Positions 1 to 5,680 of a DNA stretch of 6,345 bases are shown piece by piece. The position numbers and the translations under genes are program-made. Under the pieces are notes generated by a model. The model ran no database searches, was not told where the DNA came from, and saw only the letters and a list, made by a program, of their open reading frames with translations. The first letter of the stretch is position 1, and every line of letters starts with the position of its first letter. The stretch is from Treponema sp. GTDB lineage: Bacteria > Spirochaetota > Spirochaetia > Treponematales > Breznakiellaceae. The stretch is taken from assembly GCA_031283505.1 (NCBI GenBank), contig JAITBO010000036.1:1-6345 (forward strand). Direction: 5' to 3'.

Positions 1-950
1 TTCTGGGGCATCCAGCCGTCCACGCTCATCTGGAGTACCGACTTGGTCATGCTGGAGAATTGGGCATTCAGGGTAGTCGCCAGGGCGAACATGGCGCCGC
101 CAACCATGAAGAAAATGAAGATAGGTTTGGGCAGGATCGTTTCCGCAACCAAAGTCAGGGGCTGTCCGGCAACCTGCTCAAGGGGGAGTACGCCGCCGGC
201 TACCGCAGCGATAATACTGTAGAGTACCGCCACGCCGATACTTGCGATAAAGTACACCAGGGGTATATCCCGTGTCGGATTTTTCGCTTCACCGCTCAGG
301 GCGACAATAACCTGGGCACCTCCGGTGGCCCAAGTAAGCATAGCCGCAGCCTGAAGGAACCCGAGGACGCCGTTGGTCATGAAGCCTTCGCCAAAAAATC
401 CGGGTTGAATTCTTTTTACCCCAAAGGCGGCGAAAAGGGCCAGAGAAACACACATGATCAGCACGATAAAATTCTGGACTTTGGCCGTCTTGTCTATACC
501 GAGCATATTGACAATCCAGAAGACGGTTATGACAGCGAAAGCCACAAACTGCCGGGGAATCCCTGGGAAGAAGCGGAGGAAGTAATCCGCAAAGGAGAGG
601 CCGTACATTGCTACCGACAGGTTCATGATCAGGGCGAACAGGGTAACGAGTCCGCCGATGTACTTACCGCCAAGGAGGACAGCCGAAGTGTAGCCCCCCC
701 CCCGGATCCTTATGGTTCCGCATACGATAATGGTAGGCACAAATACCATCATAATCATCACGGCGGCAAGAGGAAAGGCAAAAACGGTCGAACGGCCGGT
801 CATGTAGATGGAATACCCCATAAGGCTCATGATCCCCGCGCCGATAATGTACCCTACGGCCATGCTCATCAGATCCCAAAAGCCCAATACCCGTTTCAAA
901 TCTTTCGTGGTGGGCGCCGCGTGTACAGGCGCTCCTTTCGTGTCCGACAT
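1..950 (-). CDS. APC-superfamily amino acid permease, partial (C-terminus beyond window)
   Basis: The minus-strand frame is open from an ATG at 950 to the window edge, giving about 316 residues; the rest of a usual 430-500-residue permease lies outside. A short hydrophilic N-terminus (about 1-22) leads into TM1, which carries GYIIGAGI (about 33-40), the glycine-rich unwound-helix signature of APC transporters. Further hydrophobic helices lie near 55-78, 95-120, 133-150, 157-177, 195-220, 240-262 and 280-305. The stretch after TM6 contains GEAKNPTRDIP, the typical 'E-x-x-NP-x-R-x-x-P' loop. The family moves amino acids or related amines across the inner membrane by proton symport or exchange; the substrate cannot be read here. 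AAGGAG at 957-962 sits 6 bases before the ATG and supports this start. The gene lies 49 bp downstream of an M20 amidohydrolase, so uptake of the hydrolase's substrate or release of its product is a reasonable inference. Residues 83-86 are encoded by a 10-G tract, which is in frame as given. Family is confident; substrate is unknown. Confidence 0.85.
   Translation of the reverse strand, partial: MSDTKGAPVHAAPTTKDLKRVLGFWDLMSMAVGYIIGAGIMSLMGYSIYMTGRSTVFAFPLAAVMIMMVFVPTIIVCGTIRIRGGGYTSAVLLGGKYIGGLVTLFALIMNLSVAMYGLSFADYFLRFFPGIPRQFVAFAVITVFWIVNMLGIDKTAKVQNFIVLIMCVSLALFAAFGVKRIQPGFFGEGFMTNGVLGFLQAAAMLTWATGGAQVIVALSGEAKNPTRDIPLVYFIASIGVAVLYSIIAAVAGGVLPLEQVAGQPLTLVAETILPKPIFIFFMVGGAMFALATTLNAQFSSMTKSVLQMSVDGWMPQ
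694..703. repeat. Homopolymer tract C10 (G10 on coding strand) inside the permease
   Basis: Ten consecutive C on the plus strand read as Arg-Gly-Gly-Gly at permease residues 83-86, in the loop between TM2 and TM3. At ten bases the permease frame continues. One extra G leads to a TAA at 664-666, and loss of one G leads to a TGA about 20 codons on. Either slip therefore truncates the protein after two helices. Tracts of this length are known slippage sites in several bacteria, including treponemes. That it switches here is inference. Confidence 0.95.
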
Positions 951-965
951 AACGCACTCCTTCTT

Positions 966-994
966 AAAAAAATAAACCGCAGAAAAATCCGCGG
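966..994 (-). terminator. Intrinsic-terminator-like hairpin between amidohydrolase and permease
   Basis: On the minus strand CCGCGGA-TTTT-TCTGCGG (994 down to 977) forms a 7-bp stem with one G-T wobble and a 4-base loop. It is followed at once by TTTATTTTTTT (976-966). It begins 5 bases after the amidohydrolase stop codon, a classic position and shape for rho-independent termination. Only 3 bases separate the T-run from the permease ribosome-binding site at 957-962. Permease expression would therefore need read-through, antitermination or a promoter inside this short stretch. Confidence 0.75.
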
Positions 995-999
995 CCTTT

Positions 1000-2115
1000 T
1001 CACTCTTTCGCGATGGTCATATACATATCAACGACTGTAGGTATGATCGCATCGTTAAAATCGTACTCCGCAGTGTGAATGCCCGAATGCGCTTCCCCAC
1101 ATCCCACCGAGAAGAACGCCCCCTGAGTATATCTGGTAAAAGCGCCGAAATCCTCCGAACCCCTGGAAGGCCGGTCTCCTTCAAAAAGGAGAAGCCCCAG
1201 TTCCTTCGCCACCCTGCGTACCTTGTCCGTACTTGCCTTATGGCTGACGGTCGCAAAAAAACTGTCGCAATAGCTTACATCGTATTCGATGCCGTATTTT
1301 TCGGCCTGCTCTTTGGCCTTGTCTTCCAGCTTTTTCTTCAGCACATCCATTTCGTCGTCATACTCCCCCCGGACGGTAAGCAACAGGCGGCCTTCGCTGG
1401 CCGACATACCAAAGGCTTCCTCGCCCACGTCTATGCAGATTACCGTACACATCACCAGCCCCTTGTACCCAGCCGGGTCTGTAAATTCCGGAATCTTGCT
1501 GACAATCTCCGCAATGGCGAAGGCGGGATTGCGCCCGTCCTCCGGCTGGCTGGCATGGCAGGGAACCCCTTTCATATAAATAATCATGCCGGTAGAAGCG
1601 CAGCACACAACGCCGTCCTTTACACCAATGGCATTTTCCGGCAGTCCCGGAGCATTGTGGTAACTGAAAACCTCGGAGATTCCGGCTTCTTCTACTAAGG
1701 GCGCACATTCCACCGCCCCCTCTCCGGTTTCTTCCGCGTGCTGAAACACGAAATAGATGTTCTTATCCGCACCCTTCTGGTCAATTTCCAGGGCAAAGCC
1801 GGCCAAACTGGCACTGTGGCCGTCATGACCGCATTTATGGGCAACCCCGGGGAATTGGGAACCATAGGGCAGGTCAATAGTCTCGTCTATAGGCAGGGCG
1901 TCAAAATCCGCCCTAAAGGCAATACTTGGTTTGTCCGCGCCGGAGTGGTAAACCGCGTAAAACCAGCGCCCTTTATCGACCACTTCAAGGGAGGTATTTT
2001 GTTTCAGGAAATCAATCAGGTGTTGTTTGGTCCACACTTCCCGGCAGGACAGTTCCGGGTGCTGGTGCAATTCGTGGCGGAGCGTTACAACACGCTCCAG
2101 CTTGTCTTTATCCAT
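1000..2115 (-). CDS. M20-family metallopeptidase / amidohydrolase (M20D, hippurate hydrolase-like)
   Basis: The 371-residue protein has the M20D layout: a split catalytic domain with a small dimerisation domain inserted at about 175-285. Visible motifs are RADFDALP (68-75), HKCGHDGH (93-100, giving metal ligands C95 and H97), QHAEET (125-130, with the E128/E129 pair as general base and metal ligand), H153 in YHNAPG, and H347 in the C-terminal GIHTAEYDF. All expected di-metal ligands are present, so the enzyme should be active. M20D members cleave amide bonds of N-acyl or aminoacyl amino acids in the cytoplasm (hippurate, N-acetyl amino acids, indole-acetyl-amino acids); sequence alone does not choose among these. 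Length is near the family norm of 370-400. There is no signal peptide. AAGGAGG at 2122-2128, 6 bases before the ATG, is a strong ribosome-binding site. A permease gene follows after a hairpin, suggesting a peptide or amino-acid-conjugate use pathway. Confidence 0.93.
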   Translation of the reverse strand: MDKDKLERVVTLRHELHQHPELSCREVWTKQHLIDFLKQNTSLEVVDKGRWFYAVYHSGADKPSIAFRADFDALPIDETIDLPYGSQFPGVAHKCGHDGHSASLAGFALEIDQKGADKNIYFVFQHAEETGEGAVECAPLVEEAGISEVFSYHNAPGLPENAIGVKDGVVCCASTGMIIYMKGVPCHASQPEDGRNPAFAIAEIVSKIPEFTDPAGYKGLVMCTVICIDVGEEAFGMSASEGRLLLTVRGEYDDEMDVLKKKLEDKAKEQAEKYGIEYDVSYCDSFFATVSHKASTDKVRRVAKELGLLLFEGDRPSRGSEDFGAFTRYTQGAFFSVGCGEAHSGIHTAEYDFNDAIIPTVVDMYMTIAKE

Positions 2116-2121
2116 GATATT

Positions 2122-2128
2122 CCTCCTT
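2122..2128 (-). promoter_or_regulatory. Strong Shine-Dalgarno site of the amidohydrolase
   Basis: AAGGAGG on the minus strand lies 6 bases before the ATG at 2115. It fixes the amidohydrolase start and suggests efficient translation. By contrast ndk has no such site. Confidence 0.85.
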
Positions 2129-2216
2129 ATTTCTTGCGGGAACGAAACTCCGCCTCAAAACTTCAGTCTTGAAACCGGCTCGAATTCTTCAGATTTCACA
2201 AATTATGTGGATTATT

Positions 2217-2309
2217 TTACCCCCTCCTGGTAATTTTCTGATAATAAAAAAATAAAAAACATAAAAAATATGGTAAAGCAATGACGGCGATTAGAAATTT
2301 TAAGCTCAT
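2217..2309 (-). CDS. Possible 30-residue single-helix membrane peptide
   Basis: A minus-strand ATG at 2309 opens a 30-codon frame ending in TAA at 2217-2219. It begins MSLKFLIAVIALPYF, stays strongly hydrophobic (Leu, Phe, Ile, Tyr) to about residue 23, and ends QKITRRG. This is the positive-tailed pattern of a small inner-membrane protein with its C-terminus inside. It lies about 100 bp upstream of the amidohydrolase on the same strand. No clear Shine-Dalgarno site precedes it. The stretch is also very T-rich, which by itself yields Phe, Leu and Tyr codons, so chance is a serious alternative. No known family is recognised. Confidence 0.25.
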   Translation of the reverse strand: MSLKFLIAVIALPYFLCFLFFYYQKITRRG

Positions 2310-2325
2310 GCGGTATTTTGCTTAA

Positions 2326-2553
2326 ATTTATAAGTATTCTCCGGAACCTCTTGATAGAGAAGTACGCAGTGTATTATCTAAAAATCTAACTGTGGCTCTG
2401 GAAGCCTCCGGTACGGATCGGCTGGGCAAGTCCATATCCTCCGCGCCGCTGTCCTTCCTGCCGGTTCCGCAGCCCTATAACATCGCCCGGCATCCTTTAC
2501 CAGCCGCCTCTTTCGGAATTTATAACTCGTGTTACGCAGAAAGACTAATATGA
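2326..2553 (+). pseudogene. Start-less open frame, possible gene remnant
   Basis: The frame after a TAA at 2323-2325 stays open for 75 codons to a TGA at 2551-2553 but has no plausible start or ribosome-binding site. From about 2392 the codons have G/C-rich third positions like the real genes nearby, and the reading (for example ALEASGTDRLGKSI) looks protein-like, in contrast with the AT-rich DNA on both sides. It may be the tail of a decayed gene. No family is recognised. The GC-rich island, about 2390-2510, is what is actually seen; the coding interpretation is inference. Confidence 0.2.
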
Positions 2554-2627
2554 ACCACTAAGAAACTGTGTGGTCCGCCACAACACGAACTTTTCCTGAA
2601 TAAATGAACCAGTTTCAAAACTGAGGT

Positions 2628-2930
2628 TTAACTGAACTTTTTCGCTTTGGAAACCCTAACGGTCTTGCTCGCCGATGTTTCAATGACATAACAATGGTTC
2701 CTCCCAAACAGGAAGGCCCTGTCTTTAACCCCTTTGTGATAGGTGTCATGATATTTGAACATTATGCGGAAGATGGCATTACAGTGGCTGAGGAAAATGA
2801 AGATGGAATAGAAACGGATCAGCGTCAAACGCCGCATGATGCACGCCGCCCTGGATTCCGGGAACCAAAGGTTCCAAAACCCCATGGTTTTTTTCTTAAA
2901 ACAGATAACGATACCTGAATTGCGGGTCAA
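2628..2930 (-). CDS. Unrecognised 100-residue ORF, possibly a gene fragment
   Basis: A minus-strand frame runs from a TTG at 2930 to a TAA at 2628-2630. Many codons have C or G at the third position (ATC, TTC, GCC, CTC), as in the neighbouring genes, which argues weakly for past coding. The middle contains a hydrophobic stretch (about 40-57, RFYSIFIFLSHCNAIFRI); the C-terminal third is basic and polar and ends SKAKKFS. There is no Shine-Dalgarno site at the TTG or at the later ATG (2897), so it is probably a fragment or not translated. It lies just downstream of gpsA. No domain is recognised and no function is proposed. Confidence 0.25.
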   Translation of the reverse strand: MTRNSGIVICFKKKTMGFWNLWFPESRAACIMRRLTLIRFYSIFIFLSHCNAIFRIMFKYHDTYHKGVKDRAFLFGRNHCYVIETSASKTVRVSKAKKFS

Positions 2931-2973
2931 GGTTAGCTTTAGGGCGAGGATAAATTACCTGCATAATACGGTC

Positions 2974-4050
2974 CTAAATCAGCCCGCCAAGGAAACTCCT
3001 GAGGAATTCCACCGGGGTGGTTTCCCGGTTGAGTATTTGGTACAGGCCGGTGGAAACCGGCATTTTCAGCTTGTGTTTCTCCGAGAGGATACGGACGTAT
3101 TTGGCTGCGGCCACGCCTTCCGGAAGGTAGCCGATCTCGCCGATACGGGCCAGGAGGTCTTCCAGGCCGGTGAAGGGTTCCAGAATATCCTTCTCGATAA
3201 TCTCCCGCCCGAAGCGCCGGTTCCGGCCAAAAACTGAGCGGCAGGTCACGTCCAGGTCGCCGACACCGGAAATCGAAGTAAAGGTCTCCGGATGGGTGGC
3301 GCCCATGGCCATACCAAGGGCCTGTATCTCGTTGAGGCCCGCAGCAAGAAGCAGGGATTCGGTGCCGTCCCCGAAAATGTCCTCGACCGCGCTGACGCCC
3401 CCGCCGGTTTTTAAGGCGTCCAGCATACCGAAGGCGATGGCGATGACGTTCTTGGCCGCCGCCGCCACCTGGACGCCCCGGACATCAAAAGACGAAAAAA
3501 CAAGCAACCGGTTGCTGCGAAGGAGGTCCCGGAACCGGATGGAGTTCTTGGCGTTTTCACTGGCCGCAATAAGGCCGGTTATCTTGCCTCTGGACACTTC
3601 TTCGGCGTGGCTTGGCCCGGCGATGTAAACCAGGGACTGGCGGTAAAATCCGGGAAGATAATCCTCCAGGGTTTCTAGAATGAGCCGCGGACCCCTGGCG
3701 CCGGGGAGGAATCCTTTGGTGATTACCGCAATAGCGGTCTCCCCTTCCCGTATGGATGGGACCGTAAGGATATGCTTCACCGTGTCCAGAAGGTAAAGGG
3801 ATGGTGAAGCGAGGATGAGGTATTCCCGGTTACCGGCTGCGGCGGTTATGTCCGTACAGGCCGTGATGTTTTCCGGCAGGGACACCCCCGGAAGGTAGCG
3901 GGGATTGATCCGCTCCCGGTTGACGACATCGGCGACAGCCTGTTCGCGACACCAGAGGACCACATCTTTTCCCTTACCCGCAATCACTTTGGCAATGGCG
4001 GTCCCCCACGCTCCCGCGCCAAGGACGGCAATTTCCGCATTCATGTTCAT
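2974..4050 (-). CDS. gpsA: NAD(P)-dependent glycerol-3-phosphate dehydrogenase
   Basis: This 358-residue cytoplasmic enzyme reduces dihydroxyacetone phosphate to sn-glycerol 3-phosphate, the backbone for phospholipid synthesis. The Rossmann motif GAGAWGTA is at 11-18, followed by the family's ITKG (110-113), GPSHAEEV (145-152), the catalytic Lys in AAAKNVIAIA (K200), SGVGDLDVTC (261-270) and GRNRRFG (275-281), with EGV (311-313) near the end. Length is slightly above the usual 330-345, partly from extra residues at about 213-228 (TGGGVSAVEDIFGDG) where shorter homologues have a tighter loop. Two in-frame ATGs are available (4050 and 4044). The first is chosen because an AAGGG-like site lies about 4 bases before it, but the second is possible. 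The gene starts 34 bp after ndk on the same strand with no terminator between, so the two are probably co-transcribed. No convincing terminator follows the TAG at 2974. Confidence 0.97.
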   Translation of the reverse strand: MNMNAEIAVLGAGAWGTAIAKVIAGKGKDVVLWCREQAVADVVNRERINPRYLPGVSLPENITACTDITAAAGNREYLILASPSLYLLDTVKHILTVPSIREGETAIAVITKGFLPGARGPRLILETLEDYLPGFYRQSLVYIAGPSHAEEVSRGKITGLIAASENAKNSIRFRDLLRSNRLLVFSSFDVRGVQVAAAAKNVIAIAFGMLDALKTGGGVSAVEDIFGDGTESLLLAAGLNEIQALGMAMGATHPETFTSISGVGDLDVTCRSVFGRNRRFGREIIEKDILEPFTGLEDLLARIGEIGYLPEGVAAAKYVRILSEKHKLKMPVSTGLYQILNRETTPVEFLRSFLGGLI

Positions 4051-4084
4051 AATCCCTTACCCTGCCGCAAAAATTTCCGGTTTT

Positions 4085-4528
4085 CTAAAACCACCGGGCA
4101 TTCCCATCTTCCCAGGCGCAGATTTCTCCTTCATTGAAAAATAGAGGAATTTCCCGATCCGCGCTTTCGGGAGAGTCAGAGGCATGGATGATGTTGAGCC
4201 GCGTAGTCCCGGCAAAGTCCCCTCTGATGGTTCCCGGCAGGGATTCGCCGGCATCCGTAGGTCCGGCCAAGCGCCTGACCATGCCGATAATCCCCGGCCC
4301 TTCCAGGATCATGGCGATTACCGGACCCGAAAGGGTGTATTCCACCAGCTTTTCGTAAAAAATCTTGCCCCGGTGTTCGGCATAATGGGCTTCTACCTGG
4401 TTTTTATCCATTCTGAGCATCTTGAGGGCGATGATCTTTAGCCCTTTCCGTTCCAGGCGGCTCAAAACTTCTCCGGCTATCCGGCGCTGGAGGACACCGG
4501 GCTTCAGCATGACAAAGGTTCTTTCCAT
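4085..4528 (-). CDS. ndk: Nucleoside diphosphate kinase
   Basis: The 147-residue protein transfers the gamma-phosphate of ATP to other (deoxy)nucleoside diphosphates through a phospho-histidine. The start TFVMLKPG (4-11) carries the conserved Lys9; GPVIAMILEG (68-77), RRLAGPTDA (85-93) and PGTIRGDF (98-105) form the nucleotide site. NIIHASDSPESADREI (112-127) contains the catalytic His115. Length matches the family (about 135-155), and all active-site residues are visible. The ATG at 4528 is required to include the first beta strand. No Shine-Dalgarno sequence is visible in the 15 bases before it, unlike the amidohydrolase and permease, so initiation may be leaderless or weak. It is the first gene of a likely ndk-gpsA unit. 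The leader upstream is crowded with palindromic repeats. Confidence 0.97.
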   Translation of the reverse strand: MERTFVMLKPGVLQRRIAGEVLSRLERKGLKIIALKMLRMDKNQVEAHYAEHRGKIFYEKLVEYTLSGPVIAMILEGPGIIGMVRRLAGPTDAGESLPGTIRGDFAGTTRLNIIHASDSPESADREIPLFFNEGEICAWEDGNARWF

Positions 4529-4589
4529 AACACATAGTCTAAGCCAAAATTAAAAAAGGGACTAGTAGGCTGATTGGACTAAAAACATT

Positions 4590-4695
4590 GATAAAACCGC
4601 GGAGGAACAGGGGGTTTTGGGTTACAAATCTCAATTTTTTCTTTATTTCTCCGTAAAACTCCAGTCCTCCGTAGTTAAACCCTAACTCCGCAGAA
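4590..4695. repeat. CTCCGTA-type dispersed-repeat-like element
   Basis: CTCCGTA occurs at 4649-4655 and 4667-4673, and CTCCGCA at 4686-4692, spaced 18 and 19 bases apart. An inverted counterpart, GCGGAGG, lies at 4599-4605. The whole forms an imperfect inverted repeat around an AT-rich centre. The pattern resembles the CTCCGTG/CACGGAG intergenic repeats common in many environmental bacteria, which produce spurious small ORFs. Here the minus strand also gives such a 55-codon start-less frame (4539-4706). The spaced motifs are seen; assignment to that repeat class is by resemblance. Confidence 0.5.
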
Positions 4696-4721
4696 ATTTG
4701 GGCTGCCTATGATATAACTTC

Positions 4722-4792
4722 TTATATGAGGCTGTTCCAAAACCGTGCGCGTTTAGCGTACAGTCAATTAGTTTTGGAACAGCCTTATATAA
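4722..4792. repeat. 71-bp near-perfect inverted repeat (MITE-like)
   Basis: The arms 4722-4743 and 4771-4792 pair over 22 bases with one mismatch. The core of the left arm reads GAGGCTGTTCCAAAAC. The 27-base loop contains a second small stem, GTGCGC (4745-4750) with GCGTAC (4756-4761). TTATAT occurs at both outer ends (4722-4727 and 4785-4790). The arm sequence looks like the terminal inverted repeat of an insertion sequence, so this may be a miniature non-autonomous element or two joined IS ends. There is no T-run, so it is not a standard terminator. Confidence 0.75.
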
Positions 4793-4826
4793 CAATAACT
4801 TACGTGAAATATGCAGACATCCTGAT

Positions 4827-4878
4827 TAGATAGAGCCTGTCCACAAAGTAACCGGCTTTGTGGACAGACACTAGATAG
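4827..4878. repeat. 38-bp palindromic insert flanked by 7-bp direct repeats
   Basis: CTGTCCACAAAG (4837-4848) and CTTTGTGGACAG (4856-4867) form a perfect 12-bp stem with a 7-base loop. The flanks carry a perfect direct repeat TAGATAG at 4827-4833 and 4872-4878. This is the footprint expected of a small inserted element with target duplication. A long hairpin without a T-run on either side argues against an ordinary terminator. It lies between the end of the yitT fragment and ndk. Confidence 0.7.
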
Positions 4879-4902
4879 TCTATGAATTTTCTTATTTTTA
4901 TT

Positions 4903-4919
4903 TTAGCCGATCCGGCTAA
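4903..4919. repeat. Short hairpin overlapping the yitT stop codon
   Basis: TTAGCCG (4903-4909) and CGGCTAA (4913-4919) form a 7-bp perfect stem with a 3-base loop over the TAG at 4916-4918. On the yitT strand it is followed by A-rich, not T-rich, sequence, so it is a poor intrinsic terminator. It could end transcription by another route or protect the mRNA 3' end. Confidence 0.4.
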
Positions 4920-5677
4920 TCTTTAGGCCGCTGGTAGAACCGTCCGTTGATCTGTTCGGTTTTCAGGACGTTGATGAAGGCGGAACTGTCTATTTTTTTA
5001 ATGGCGTGTACCAGCGGAGAAATTTCGTTGGCGGACACTACCGAATAGAGCATGGTTCGTTCAGCCTTTTCGTAGTAGCCTATGCCGCGGAAAGCGGTGG
5101 CGCCATGGTTGGTTTGCTCCCTGATGAGGATGTATATCTCATCGGGTTTCCCGGTGATGATGAGCAGTGTTCGTTGCTGGTAACCTTGGTACAGGGAAGA
5201 CAGCGCTATGGTAGTAGTAAACTGAAAAATGATAGAGTAGAGTGCCTTATCCAAGGCAAAGAGAAAGGCCGCCAGGGCCAGAATCACGCAATTCCCCGCA
5301 AAAATATAATTCCACGCATCTTTCCGATACTTTTCGGATATGAAAATGGCGATGAAATCCGTACCGCCGCTTGTAGCGTCCGCATAGAGACAGAGGCTGA
5401 TGGAAACCGCGTTCAGAAGCCCGCCGAAGACCGCCGAGAGCAGGGTATCGTGAACTTGCAGGATGTCAATGAACATGGAAGGCATAAAATCGGTCAAAAG
5501 TCCGCTCAAGAGGACCACCAGACCCGAGTAGAGGGTGAATTTTTTCCCGATAGACCTGAAACAGATAATCGCCGGAACCGCGTTCAGGATGTAAAGGATG
5601 ACACTGAAGGGCACTCTCAGACCGAAAAAACGCAGGGCGATTTCCTGGATGAGCAGGGTCAGCCCGGTAAACCCGCC
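4916..5677 (-). pseudogene. YitT-family (DUF161 + DUF2179) membrane protein, 5' end lost
   Basis: The minus-strand frame is coding-like from 5677 (GGFTGLTLL) to the TAG at 4916, about 253 residues. The first visible motif, GGFTG, is normally preceded by 30-40 residues including TM1; here the upstream codons are Pro, Pro and a TGA at 5684-5686, so the N-terminus is missing. Remaining parts are about five hydrophobic helices, the internal second motif SGGTDFIA, and a C-terminal DUF2179 domain of about 80 residues (from LLIITGKPDEI to the end) with GATAFRGIGYY and SSAFINVL. Starting at the GTG at 5614 would give 232 residues, without a Shine-Dalgarno site and without TM1. The family is an integral membrane protein of uncertain role. 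The 5' end stops exactly where a plus-strand glmS fragment begins. Either the gene was broken by rearrangement or the sequence is chimeric. Confidence 0.85.
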
Positions 5678-5680
5678 GGG
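5674..5680. other. Head-to-head junction of two 5'-truncated genes
   Basis: YitT-like coding ends (reading minus) at about 5677, and GlmS-like coding begins (reading plus) at about 5674. The two homologies meet or overlap by only a few bases in CGCCGGG. No promoter, spacer or start codon of either gene remains. This marks a recombination breakpoint or an assembly join. Confidence 0.75.

Larger units (their letters stand above)
2310..2973. other. Region without a confident gene
   Basis: Between the amidohydrolase leader and gpsA no gene can be assigned with confidence. The region holds an AT-rich part (2200-2340, extending into the leader), a GC-rich island at 2390-2510 with a start-less plus frame, a patch at 2550-2620 with short imperfect inverted matches (for example TGTGG/CCACA around 2570-2583), and an unrecognised minus-strand ORF. 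It looks like decayed sequence. Confidence 0.5.

Noticed and set aside
60..1040. 326-codon plus-strand open frame
   Set aside because: It is antisense to the permease. Its product is rich in His, Arg, Asp and Gly with no domain, while the minus strand gives a clear membrane transporter with a ribosome-binding site.
1075..1698. 207-codon plus-strand open frame
   Set aside because: It lies entirely antisense to the M20 amidohydrolase, whose motifs are all present on the minus strand.
2226..2275. Minus-strand TTTACC / TATTTT promoter-like pair upstream of the amidohydrolase
   Set aside because: The sequence is so T-rich that many hexamers fit about equally well; no single promoter can be chosen.
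2861..2894. Plus-strand hairpins GGAACC-AAA-GGTTCC and AAAACC-CCAT-GGTTTT followed by seven T
   Set aside because: The second looks terminator-like, but no plus-strand gene lies upstream, and it falls within an uncertain minus-strand ORF.
4539..4706. 55-codon minus-strand frame ending in a hydrophobic stretch
   Set aside because: It has no ATG and runs through a CTCCGTA repeat, a class of DNA known for giving spurious ORFs. It is kept only as a note under ndk.
4711..4740. Minus-strand TTGGAA / TATATC promoter-like pair, 18-base spacing
   Set aside because: The match is weak and lies about 180 bp before ndk inside a palindrome. It is not firm enough to list as a promoter.
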